NCBI GenBank assembly: GCA_027623205.1
Contig: JAQBYC010000008.1
Span: forward strand, 1-61,191
Direction: 5' to 3'
Source: Pseudomonadota bacterium
GTDB taxonomy: Bacteria; Pseudomonadota; Alphaproteobacteria; GCA-2731375
Length of the DNA stretch: 61,191 nucleotides
The position numbers and the translations under genes are program-made. The notes beneath the pieces were generated by a model. That model made no database searches. It worked only from the letters and a program-made list of their open reading frames with translations, and had not been told where the DNA came from. This document shows, piece by piece, positions 8,861 to 17,235 of this stretch; position 1 is the first letter of the stretch; the number at the start of each line of letters is the position of its first letter.

Positions 8861-9655
8861 TTATACCATTGACTGGTCCCTGCCATAGTCGGCCAGCACT
8901 GGCCGCAGGGCGGCGGCCAATATTTGGGCCCAGCGGTTGGCGCCCTGTTCCGTTTCGATCAGGTCCTGGCGGATTTCGAACACCGCGATAGGCACGCCGT
9001 TGTCGGCGGCATGGGCGTGCAGGGCATAACCTGGCGGGTTGGATCCGTCATAGGGTTCGTTCTCCCCGACCATCAGTTTTCGATCGCGGCGCAATCTGCG
9101 GATCACCGGGGCGGCTAGGCGTTGATCCTGGTCCCACAGCATGCCCACATGCCAGGGTCGATGAAAGCCATTCATCCGTGGCGTGAAGGAATGTATGGAG
9201 ATCAGGGCAGGACGGCGATCATGGCGCAGATGGCTCTGAATGCGGTGGCTGATTTCATCATGATAGGGACGAAAATAGCGGTCGATCCGACGTTGCCGTT
9301 CACCCTCGTCGATCGTGGCGTTGGCCGGGATGGCCACGCCATCGCTGCTGGCCGGGATTGAACTGTCCGCGGCAAAAGGACGATTGCAATCAATCACCAG
9401 GCGGGAGGTTCCGCACAGCACCGCCGGTGCCTCCAACAGGGCCGCCAACCGCCGGGACACGTCACCAGCGCCAATATCCCAGGCGATATGGCGCGTCAAA
9501 TGGTGGGCCGAAAGACCAAGATTGCCGTATTCCGGCGGCACGTGGCCGCTGGCATGGTCGCAGATAATCAGGACCGGCGCCGGTCCGTTATCATTTACGA
9601 CATGGAAAGGTGCCTGGGCGGCAATGGTTTGTTCGATTTCGGAGGTCTGTTTCAC
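8861..9655 (-). CDS. N-formylglutamate amidohydrolase family protein
   Basis: A 264-residue zinc-hydrolase-like protein. Recognisable features are LIICDHASGHVPPEYGNLGL near residue 29, AWDIGAGDVSRRLA, VIDCNRPF, and ISIHSFTPRMNG. Classical members (HutG) split N-formyl-L-glutamate in histidine breakdown, but many alphaproteobacterial homologues are found outside hut operons and their substrate is open. Here it lies upstream of a YbdK-type ligase with no hut genes nearby, so a role in recycling some N-acyl- or gamma-glutamyl compound is as likely as histidine use. Confidence 0.85.
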   Translation of the reverse strand: MKQTSEIEQTIAAQAPFHVVNDNGPAPVLIICDHASGHVPPEYGNLGLSAHHLTRHIAWDIGAGDVSRRLAALLEAPAVLCGTSRLVIDCNRPFAADSSIPASSDGVAIPANATIDEGERQRRIDRYFRPYHDEISHRIQSHLRHDRRPALISIHSFTPRMNGFHRPWHVGMLWDQDQRLAAPVIRRLRRDRKLMVGENEPYDGSNPPGYALHAHAADNGVPIAVFEIRQDLIETEQGANRWAQILAAALRPVLADYGRDQSMV

Positions 9656-9733
9656 GTGTCGGATACTACCTTAAAACACTCTGGTTCAAAGAATTGCGCT
9701 ATGTATTGGTCACAAGATCTAGTTGCGGTATGA

Positions 9734-10149
9734 AACAATTGCGATCGAGCAAAGCCGAGGCGTGATTTCGCTGGGCCAACTTTCGAGTTGGAAGTTTTCC
9801 GCCTAGCACAGGATTTGGAAATGCCACAAGGCAATTCGTTGGCCGCCGTCGATCGTACCACGGACGGTTACGCCTTTTTTGACGAAGACAATTGCCTGCG
9901 TTATTACAATGAATAGCATCTGAGGATCCTTGGATATCTGAGGGATAAAATCGTGCCTGACATTCTGGCCACCGTAATTCTCTGGGTACCATGCGCGCCT
10001 TTGCAAGGCGATGGGCGTGTGCGGGGCCGCTCAGCGCGGCGCAATCGGCGCATGTGCCGTCACCGGGCGTGCGCGGTGGGAGACGGTCGGAGGGTCAATC
10101 AGCGTTTTCCCAGGAAACCACTCGTCCAACGGGCGGCGGCATAACTGCC
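9734..10149 (+). pseudogene. decayed PAS-domain gene remnant
   Basis: Frame-by-frame reading gives a PAS-like stretch: LAAVDRTTDGYAFFDEDNCL then RYYNE, matching the common 'DGFALFD..DRLV.CNE' opening of alphaproteobacterial PAS sensors. An in-frame TAG at 9914 breaks it; the same frame continues with HLRILGYLRDKIVPDIL and later GDGRRVNQRF, as expected for the rest of a PAS fold. A frame change near 10110 leads to TTRPTGGGITAV, the usual PAS end, which runs straight into the glycerate kinase frame. No histidine kinase or GGDEF part is left. I read this as a dead sensor fragment fused by deletion to the next gene; it fills the roughly 500-bp space here. Confidence 0.45.
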
Positions 10150-11415
10150 GTGGCGGAATATCCGCGGGGTTTATTGAACCAATTGTTCCAGGCTGCCGTT
10201 GCCGCGGCGGATCCGGCAACTTGTCTGCCGCCGCATCTGCCCGGCCGGCCCAAGGGGCGGACATTGGTTTTGGGCGCCGGCAAGGCGGCTGCCAGCATGG
10301 CCCAAGCGGTGGAGCGAAATTGGCAAGGGAATCCGGAGGACCTGGCTGGTCTGGTCGTCACCCGCTATGGCCATGGCGCGTCGACCCGATATATTGAAGT
10401 GATCGAGGCCGCCCACCCAGTCCCCGATGCCGCGGGAGCGGCGGCAGCCGCGCGCATCCTTGCGGCGGCATCGGACCTGGGGTCCGATGATCTATTGCTG
10501 GTATTGATATCGGGCGGCGGATCATCATTACTGAGCCTGCCCAGCGCGGGCCTGAGCCTGGCGGATAAACAGGCGGTGAATCAGGCGCTGTTGCGCAGTG
10601 GCGCACCGATTGATCAAATGAACGTGGTGCGCAAGCATCTTTCCGCCATCAAAGGCGGCTGGCTGGCCGCCGCGGCCGCGCCCGCTCAGGTCGTCAGTTT
10701 ACTGATTTCCGACGTGCCGGGCGATGATCCTGCGATTATTGCGTCCGGCCCGACAGTGGCTGATCCGTCGACTTTTGCCCAGGCCCGGCAAATTCTGGCG
10801 AATTATCGGATTACGCCGCCCGCGGCCGTGGCCCGGCATCTGGCGGCTGCTGAAACGGAAACACCAAAACCGGGTGACCGCCGCCTGGCCAATAGCCGGA
10901 CCGTGTTAATCGCCACCCCCGCGCGGGCTCTTGCGGCGGCGGCAAAAGTCGCGGCGGCGGCGGGCTATGAGGTGCAGTTGTTGGGCGACGATCTGGAGGG
11001 GGAAGCCCGCGATCTGGGCGCCCAACATGGCCGGTTGGCGCGAGCCAGCCAGGTCGCCGGGCGGCGGATGGCGCTGCTGTCGGGCGGCGAGACCACGGTC
11101 ACGGTGGCCGGCAATGGACGCGGCGGGCGCAATCTCGAATATCTGGCCGGTTTGGCCTTGGCCCTGGGGGGTCACGACGGGATCAGCGCCATCGCCTGTG
11201 ATACCGATGGTATCGACGGCACCGAAGATAATGCCGGCGCCGTGGTGTTGCCTGATACCTTGGCCCGTGCGGAGGCGGCTGGCCTGAATCCCGGCGCCCT
11301 GTTGGCCAGTAATGATGCCTATGCGCTGTTTCACGCGCTGGATGACTTGGTCATTTGCGGCCCAACCCTTACCAACGTCAATGACTTTCGCGCAATTTTG
11401 ATCGATCCCGTGTAA
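10150..11415 (+). CDS. glycerate 2-kinase (MOFRL family)
   Basis: A 421-residue protein counted from a GTG at 10150. It has the glycerate kinase landmarks LVLGAGKAAASMAQAVE, ISGGGSSLLSLP, QMNVVRKHLSAIKGG, SDVPGDDPAIIASGPT and a C-terminal MOFRL region (SGGETTVTVAGNGRGGRNLE). It phosphorylates D-glycerate to 2-phosphoglycerate in the serine, glyoxylate and tartrate routes. Pyruvate kinase starts 9 nt after its stop; together they take glycerate to pyruvate by way of enolase. The frame is open further upstream to 9991 but that part looks like a decayed PAS domain, so the GTG start is preferred; no strong ribosome site is visible. Confidence 0.85.
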   Translation: MAEYPRGLLNQLFQAAVAAADPATCLPPHLPGRPKGRTLVLGAGKAAASMAQAVERNWQGNPEDLAGLVVTRYGHGASTRYIEVIEAAHPVPDAAGAAAAARILAAASDLGSDDLLLVLISGGGSSLLSLPSAGLSLADKQAVNQALLRSGAPIDQMNVVRKHLSAIKGGWLAAAAAPAQVVSLLISDVPGDDPAIIASGPTVADPSTFAQARQILANYRITPPAAVARHLAAAETETPKPGDRRLANSRTVLIATPARALAAAAKVAAAAGYEVQLLGDDLEGEARDLGAQHGRLARASQVAGRRMALLSGGETTVTVAGNGRGGRNLEYLAGLALALGGHDGISAIACDTDGIDGTEDNAGAVVLPDTLARAEAAGLNPGALLASNDAYALFHALDDLVICGPTLTNVNDFRAILIDPV

Positions 11416-11424
11416 ACTGTTCCC

Positions 11425-12840
11425 ATGCACAGAAAACGCTCCACCAAGATTATTGCCACCCTGGGTCCGGCCAGCAGCGATCTGGCCATAATCGCTGGAC
11501 TGCACGCGGCTGGGGCGGATTTATTTCGGCTTAATTTCAGCCACGGCGTGCATGCCGACCATCAGGCCCGGCTGACGGCGATACGCGCGGTTGAACAATC
11601 CGCCGGTGCACCCATTGGCGTCATAGCGGATCTGCAGGGGCCGAAGATCCGCGTTGGCAGGATCATGGGCGGCGGCGTGGATCTCGCCGCCGGCAGCGCC
11701 TACCGCCTTGACCTGACCGACGAGCCGGGTGACGGTCGCCGGGCGCCCTTGCCCCATCCAGAGGTTTTTGCCGCCCTGGAACAGGGAATGGATTTATTGA
11801 TCGATGATGGCCGCATCCGCCTGACCGTCAAGCGCTCCGGCGCTGACTTCGCCGATTGCCAGGTTATCGCGGGCGGGCGTATCAGCGACCGCAAGGGCGT
11901 TAACCTGCCGCAAGCTTTGTTGCCCGTGGGCCCGATGACGGCCAAGGATCAGGCGGACTTGCGCTTCGCGCTTGATGCCGGCGTGGATTGGATTGCCTTG
12001 TCGTTCGTGCAACGGCCCGAAGACATCGCCGAGGCGCGGCGCCTCGTCGCCGGCCGTGCGGCGATCATGGCGAAAATCGAGAAGCCGGCGGCGCTGCGCC
12101 AGATTGACGGGATCATCGAACTGGCCGATGCGATCATGGTCGCGCGCGGGGACCTTGGCGTGGAGCTGCCGGTAGAGGAAGTCCCGGCCTTGCAAAAGGA
12201 TCTGGTGCGCCGCGCCCGGCGGGCGGGGAAGCCGGTGGTCGTGGCGACACAGATGCTGGAAAGCATGATCGCCGCACCGGTGCCAACACGGGCCGAGGTA
12301 TCCGACGTTGCGACCGCCGTATACGATGGCGCCGATGCGGTCATGCTGTCTGGCGAAACCGCTTCGGGCGATCATCCTCTCGCCGCCGTGAAAGTCATGA
12401 ACCGGGTGGCAAGCCAGGTTGAAGGAGATCCTGGCTACCGCAAATTCATGGATGCCGAACATGCGGACCCAGAGGCAACCTCCGCCGATGCCATTACCGC
12501 CGCCGCCCGCCAGGTCGCGGAAACCATTTCTGCTTCCGCGATCGTGACCTACACCACGTCGGGTTCCACTGCCCTTCGTGCCGCGCGGGAGCGGCCCCCT
12601 GTGCCGATCCTGGTTCTGACGCCCAGCCTGATTACGGCGCGGCGCCTGGCCGTGGTCTGGGGCCTCTTTTGTGTGCACAGCGCGGATGCTTCCGGTTTTA
12701 CGGATATGGTAGACCGAGCCTGCCGCGCCGCTGCGGATTGTGGCATAGCCGAACCCGGCGACCGTCTGGTGATCACCGCCGGCGTTCCATTTGGAACCCC
12801 CGGCGCGACCAATAGCCTCCGAATTGCCTGGGTGCCTTAG
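11425..12840 (+). CDS. pyk: pyruvate kinase
   Basis: A 471-residue pyruvate kinase. Clear motifs are IIATLGPASSDL and RLNFSHG at the start, the active-site lysine in IMAKIEKPAAL, the metal- and phosphate-binding DAIMVARGDLGVELP, VVATQMLESM and DGADAVMLSGETASGDHP. The C-terminal allosteric domain is present. It converts phosphoenolpyruvate and ADP to pyruvate and ATP. Pairing with glycerate 2-kinase in one transcript recalls tartrate/hydroxypyruvate operons of other alphaproteobacteria, where this isoenzyme serves glycerate use rather than core glycolysis; that assignment is from context. Confidence 0.95.
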   Translation: MHRKRSTKIIATLGPASSDLAIIAGLHAAGADLFRLNFSHGVHADHQARLTAIRAVEQSAGAPIGVIADLQGPKIRVGRIMGGGVDLAAGSAYRLDLTDEPGDGRRAPLPHPEVFAALEQGMDLLIDDGRIRLTVKRSGADFADCQVIAGGRISDRKGVNLPQALLPVGPMTAKDQADLRFALDAGVDWIALSFVQRPEDIAEARRLVAGRAAIMAKIEKPAALRQIDGIIELADAIMVARGDLGVELPVEEVPALQKDLVRRARRAGKPVVVATQMLESMIAAPVPTRAEVSDVATAVYDGADAVMLSGETASGDHPLAAVKVMNRVASQVEGDPGYRKFMDAEHADPEATSADAITAAARQVAETISASAIVTYTTSGSTALRAARERPPVPILVLTPSLITARRLAVVWGLFCVHSADASGFTDMVDRACRAAADCGIAEPGDRLVITAGVPFGTPGATNSLRIAWVP

Positions 12841-12976
12841 CCCATTCCACGATTGGCTTACCCCGTTCCCTCACTTGTTTCCCAAGGCCCCCTGGGCGCG
12901 CCGAGGGCGCGATCCATGGAGGTCTGGCAGTCCTTTCGGTTGGGGAGCGAGCGGGTAAGTCAGTCTCGAAAACGGG

Positions 12977-13537
12977 CTAGATATTCTCGCCTTTTACCTT
13001 GCGGCGAAGTCGTTTTACCTCTGTTTTGGCCTGGCCTAGATGGGGATTGACCTTCAGTGCCCGTTCGTAGGCGTCCAGGGCGCCGGCGTTATCCCGCAAA
13101 TAGGTATAGATCAGGCCCAGGCCGCTCAAGGCGCCGAAATGACGCGGTTCCAGGGCCAGGGTACGCTCCACATCGACAATCGACTCTTCGTACCGGCCCA
13201 GCAAAAAATAAACCGTGGCCCGCTTGTTCCAACCTTCGGCGTAATTTGGTTCGATTGTGACCACGCTGTGCAGGATTTTCAGTGCGTCGTCAAATTTCTG
13301 CTGTCCCATGGCCGAGACGACCCGTCCCATGAGTAATTTCAAGGTCGGACTTTTGCTTTCCAGCCAGACATCCCAGATCAACTGTTCGATCAAACGCGCC
13401 TGATCGGAAGTATCCACACCCTGTAAATGGACGAATAATTGATCCAGCCGCGGATCGTTTTGATCCGCCCGCGCGTCATGGGCCGTCCCGAAAGTCAGTG
13501 ACAGGAGAAGCGCCAACGTGCCAGCCAGATTTTTCAT
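12977..13537 (-). CDS. exported tetratricopeptide-repeat protein
   Basis: A 186-residue protein with a signal peptide (MKNLAGTLALLLSLTFGTAH, cleavage near ARADQ). Two to three TPR units follow, the clearest being YAEGWNKRATVYFLLGRYEE and HFGALSGLGLIYTYLRDNAG, ending with a basic tail KTEVKRLRRKVKG. It probably works in the periplasm as a small protein-binding adaptor. The start at 13537 is the ATG that opens the signal peptide. No operon partner is evident. Confidence 0.8.
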   Translation of the reverse strand: MKNLAGTLALLLSLTFGTAHDARADQNDPRLDQLFVHLQGVDTSDQARLIEQLIWDVWLESKSPTLKLLMGRVVSAMGQQKFDDALKILHSVVTIEPNYAEGWNKRATVYFLLGRYEESIVDVERTLALEPRHFGALSGLGLIYTYLRDNAGALDAYERALKVNPHLGQAKTEVKRLRRKVKGENI

Positions 13538-13685
13538 CGGTTGATGATAGGAACCGTTGGCTCGACACGCCAGCATGAACTGCATCGCAGCCGCATCATT
13601 TTGTCGTGAAGAATGGTGCACGCGGCGGCGCGATTATGGTCCCTTCAACTTTGGCGACGCCAATTAATTCGAAATTGTTCTGGTA

Positions 13686-14792
13686 TCAATGACCGTTCAG
13701 CAAGGGCGCCAATTTGGCGATCAGGGTTTCTGATTTACCGGCAATCAGGTCGGGATAACGCGGCCGCAGACATTCAATCAGTTCGGCCTGGAATAGCGCG
13801 CGTCCTTCCACGCTGTTGGGATCGTCGATGGTGGTATGAATTTCGGCGGCGGATACCAGGACGTCGGCGACAGTGCGTGGCAATCTGGCCGCCCGGCACA
13901 ACGCGGCGGCGCCCTTTTTGTCACCGTTGGTGATCAGCGCATGGACATTGCCCGGCTCGATGCCGGCGCGCCGGGCGGCCGCCGTCTCGAAAAAGGCCAG
14001 ATGTCCCGTGCATAGAGCGCGTAGGATCAGATGCGGCGTCAAGCGGCCTTTGACGTCCAAATTACGCACCAGGCGTTCCAAGTGTGCCTGCCTTTCGTCC
14101 GGGCGCGTGATTTCCAAGGTCACGACTTCCTGGCCGCGGGCAACCAATTGGTCGGTGATCGCCGGGGACAGACCGCTGATGCCGGCCAATCGCCGACGCA
14201 TGGTGTCCGATACCGCGGTGAGCAGACGCTCGGCCAGTCTGGCTGGAAAATTGGGCCGTTCGATCAAGCCCGCCATCACCGCTTCGCTGTACGCGAAACG
14301 GTCGATCACCTTGTTTGACGTTTCATCGGATAGTTCGGCGCCGGGATTGCGTACCAGGGTTTTTACGGTGCTTTCGCTGCCGGCTTCCACGAGAGCGTCT
14401 GAAACCGCGGCCGGGATGGACTTGCGGCACGCCAACGCCTGTTGCCAGGCGCCGGGCTGGCTACGCGCGATCTCGATCAGTTCGGCGTCCGTGAATACGA
14501 CGGAATAGATCAGCATGGGTGTTGCCACTTCAGCGACATCACGGGCCAATGTCATGGCCAGTTCGGAAGGCACCGCCGGGTTGTCCTTCAAACCCTCGGC
14601 CAAGGCCCGGCGCACAGCCACATCGGTGTCACGCACCATAACGCGAAAGATCGCCTCGGCCAGCCGTTGCTCGGTCGGCGACAGGTCCGGTTTACTAAAC
14701 TCACGAGTCAACAGGGTCGCGGTTTCCCGACGCACGTCCGGGGAACCGTTTTCGCGAAGACGGGTGATCAGATCAGCGGTCAATTGCGCCAT
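13686..14792 (-). CDS. DUF2336 domain-containing protein
   Basis: A 368-residue, wholly alpha-helical protein without signal peptide. The early part (FSKPDLSPTEQRLAEAIFRVM, DVAVRRALAEGLKD, and MLIYSVVFTDAELIEI) is typical of DUF2336, a HEAT-like repeat family found almost only in alphaproteobacteria, often near motility or signalling genes and of unknown function. It is a single gene here, with no flagellar or chemotaxis neighbours. Confidence 0.8.
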   Translation of the reverse strand: MAQLTADLITRLRENGSPDVRRETATLLTREFSKPDLSPTEQRLAEAIFRVMVRDTDVAVRRALAEGLKDNPAVPSELAMTLARDVAEVATPMLIYSVVFTDAELIEIARSQPGAWQQALACRKSIPAAVSDALVEAGSESTVKTLVRNPGAELSDETSNKVIDRFAYSEAVMAGLIERPNFPARLAERLLTAVSDTMRRRLAGISGLSPAITDQLVARGQEVVTLEITRPDERQAHLERLVRNLDVKGRLTPHLILRALCTGHLAFFETAAARRAGIEPGNVHALITNGDKKGAAALCRAARLPRTVADVLVSAAEIHTTIDDPNSVEGRALFQAELIECLRPRYPDLIAGKSETLIAKLAPLLNGH

Positions 14793-14938
14793 GTCAAAGC
14801 CTCAAGCTGCTGCTGCCCGGCCAGCCACCAAAATGGACGCGGGGCAGTCGCAAAGATTCGACATTAACCCACTGGAATTCTTAAGATTTCATCAAGATTT
14901 ATGGTTTCTGGCCGATTTGCGGGATCGAACCCGCCCCG

Positions 14939-16144
14939 CTATTCCGCCGCCGCCAGACGGGCGGCGGGGCGTTCGTTGATCGGCAGATGCACCAGGGCGG
15001 CGAACACGCCCAAGGCAACGCCAAGCCACCAGACCACGTCATAGGAACCGGTTCGATCGAACAGGTAACCGCCCAACCAAACACCGAGGAACGAGCCGAA
15101 CTGGTGCGAGAGAAAAACAAACCCGAACAAGGTCGCCATATAACGCGGACCAAACACCTGGGCGACGATGCCGCCGGTCAGGGGCACCGTGGACAGCCAG
15201 GTCAGGCCAATGGCGGCGGAGAACAGCAAAACAGTCATGGTGTCAATGGGCAGCAGCACGAACAGGGCGATGATCACCGCACGGGACAGGTAAATCAGGC
15301 TCAGAAGATTTTTCTTTTGAAACCGATTGCCCAGAACACCGGCCAGAATGGCGCCGAAAACATTGAACAGTCCCACTGTTGCCAGTGACCAGGCGCCGAC
15401 CTCCGCCGAAAGCCCCCGATCCGTAATATAGGCGGGCAAATGGGTGGCGATGAAGGCGACATGAAAGCCGCAGACAAAAAAACCTGCGGTCAAATAGAGA
15501 TAACCGGAATGCTGTCCGGCTTCGCGCAACGCCTGGCCCATGGATTGCTTCACGGCGCCGGCAGCCTCCCCGGCGCGACCGCGCATGGCGGTCGACAAGG
15601 GGATGATGATGGCAACGATGACGGCCAGCAGAACCAGGGCCGTGGACCAGCCGTACGCCTCCATGAATTTTTGTCCCAAGGGGACCAGCAGGAATTGCCC
15701 CATGGAGCCCGCCGCCGTGGTAACGCCAAAGGCCAGGGTACGGCGCCGTTCCGGTACCAGGCGGCCAAGGGCGGCCAAGACCAGGGAAAAGGATGCCGCC
15801 GACATGCCCAGGCCAACCAACAGGCCGCCAGTCATATACAGCCCCGCGGGGCTGGAGGCGTGCGCCATGCCATAGATGCCTAGTCCATAGAGCAGTCCGC
15901 CAAACGCCAGCACCCGGCCTGTGCCGAATCTATCGGCGATCATGCCGGCGACGGGCTGGCCCAGGCCCCACATCAGGTTTTGAATGGCAATGGACAGGGC
16001 GAATATTTCGCGCCCCCAGCCTAAATCGGCTGACATGGGCGCCAGGAACAAGCCGAAATTGGCACGAATACCAAGGCCCAAAAGCGCAATCAGGCCGCCA
16101 ATTGCCACGACAATCCACATTTTGCGCGCTGCCTGCACCGACAT
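14939..16144 (-). CDS. MFS transporter
   Basis: A 401-residue membrane protein with about 12 predicted transmembrane segments. The loop-2 signature GMIADRFGTGRVLAFGG lies near residue 67 and the related GVLGNRFQKKNLL in the second half. The N-terminal half (GIRANFGLFLAPMSADLGW) resembles monocarboxylate/oxalate-formate antiporter-type MFS proteins. It likely moves an organic anion across the inner membrane; the substrate is unknown. It is transcribed away from the asparaginase-like gene. Confidence 0.88.
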   Translation of the reverse strand: MSVQAARKMWIVVAIGGLIALLGLGIRANFGLFLAPMSADLGWGREIFALSIAIQNLMWGLGQPVAGMIADRFGTGRVLAFGGLLYGLGIYGMAHASSPAGLYMTGGLLVGLGMSAASFSLVLAALGRLVPERRRTLAFGVTTAAGSMGQFLLVPLGQKFMEAYGWSTALVLLAVIVAIIIPLSTAMRGRAGEAAGAVKQSMGQALREAGQHSGYLYLTAGFFVCGFHVAFIATHLPAYITDRGLSAEVGAWSLATVGLFNVFGAILAGVLGNRFQKKNLLSLIYLSRAVIIALFVLLPIDTMTVLLFSAAIGLTWLSTVPLTGGIVAQVFGPRYMATLFGFVFLSHQFGSFLGVWLGGYLFDRTGSYDVVWWLGVALGVFAALVHLPINERPAARLAAAE

Positions 16145-16299
16145 CCCCCTATCAGCCCCTTGCTTCTGTCATCTCGAAGGCGAAAATGCCGTGAATGCCC
16201 GATTGTACCTGGGCCGGCAGCAAACTATATGTTGCGGCTGGGGCCCTCAGGTCAATAGCGGGCCGTATGGTATTTTCTTGCAAGGATACGGGAACGCCC

Positions 16300-17229
16300 A
16301 TGGTGCGAATTCTGGTGACCAACTCCGAGGGCACGCCCGGGGTTGGAAAGACGGCGGAAATGTTGGCGTCGGGCGCGGCTGGCCTGGATGCGATCGAGGC
16401 CGGCATCCGGCTGGTTGAGGCCGATACCACTATCCGCACCGTGGGCCGGGGCGGCTGGCCCAATCTGCTGGGCGAAGTGGAATTGGATGCCGCCATGATC
16501 GATGGCACCAGCTTCCGCAGCGGGGCGGTCGGCGCCTTGCAGGGTTTCCTCCATCCCATCTCCATCGCCCGTGCGGTGCTGGAACGTTTGCCTCATGAAT
16601 TGCTGGTGGGCGCGGGAGCGGCCAGGTTTGCGGCTGAAATCGGCGCCGAGACGACAAACAATCTGATCCCGGATTCAGAACGGGTCTGGCGTGAGTGGTT
16701 TGAAGCGAACGTGCCCATGGCGGATCGGGAAAAGTGGCCCGATGTGCCTTTGGTCGCGTTGTGTCAACAGGCCATCGATCCGGAAAAAGGCATGGACACA
16801 ACGGTTTTCCTGGCCCTGGACGGCAAAGGCGAGATCATGGCCGGCGTCTCCACCTCGGGCTGGGCCTGGAAGTATCCGGGCCGCCTGGGCGATAGCCCCA
16901 TCATCGGCGCGGGCTGCTACGCCGACAGCCGGTATGGCGCGGCGGCTTGTACGGGTGCGGGCGAAATGGCCATCCGCGCCGGCACGTCACGGGCCATCGT
17001 GCTGTATATGAAAATGGGATTGTCGTTGGAAGCGGCCGTCGACGAGGCCGTCGACGATCTGCGCCAATTGCGCGGCGGCCTGCTGCAACGTATCACCCTG
17101 CATGCCATCGACCGCGCCGGCCGCCATCGGGTGGTCGCCGTGAACGCCGAACAGCAGTTGACCTATTGGCTGTGGCGGGAGGGCGATGAAAAACCCCACG
17201 CCGAACCGGCGGAAATCGCCTCCCTATAG
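16300..17229 (+). CDS. N(4)-(beta-N-acetylglucosaminyl)-L-asparaginase/isoaspartyl peptidase family
   Basis: A 309-residue Ntn-hydrolase. The alpha part has GLDAIEAGIRLVEAD and GGWPNLLGEVELDAAMIDG; self-cleavage is expected before the Thr of MDTTVFLALD, followed by STSGWAWKYPGRLGDSPIIG and ADSRYGAAACTGAGE. The order matches glycosylasparaginase/type III asparaginases, which hydrolyse N4-substituted asparagine or isoaspartyl bonds. The ATG at 16300 is taken as start, with AAGGA some 13 nt upstream; an earlier in-frame ATG at 16267 cannot be excluded. The M48 protease follows after 6 nt. Confidence 0.85.
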   Translation: MVRILVTNSEGTPGVGKTAEMLASGAAGLDAIEAGIRLVEADTTIRTVGRGGWPNLLGEVELDAAMIDGTSFRSGAVGALQGFLHPISIARAVLERLPHELLVGAGAARFAAEIGAETTNNLIPDSERVWREWFEANVPMADREKWPDVPLVALCQQAIDPEKGMDTTVFLALDGKGEIMAGVSTSGWAWKYPGRLGDSPIIGAGCYADSRYGAAACTGAGEMAIRAGTSRAIVLYMKMGLSLEAAVDEAVDDLRQLRGGLLQRITLHAIDRAGRHRVVAVNAEQQLTYWLWREGDEKPHAEPAEIASL

Positions 17230-17235
17230 CTGAAT

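Noticed and set aside
14916-14940. GCGGGATCGAACCCGC, which resembles the T-arm of a tRNA
   Set aside because: No acceptor, D-arm or anticodon arm can be folded around it on either strand and the loop length is wrong, so it is taken as coincidence near the MFS gene end.
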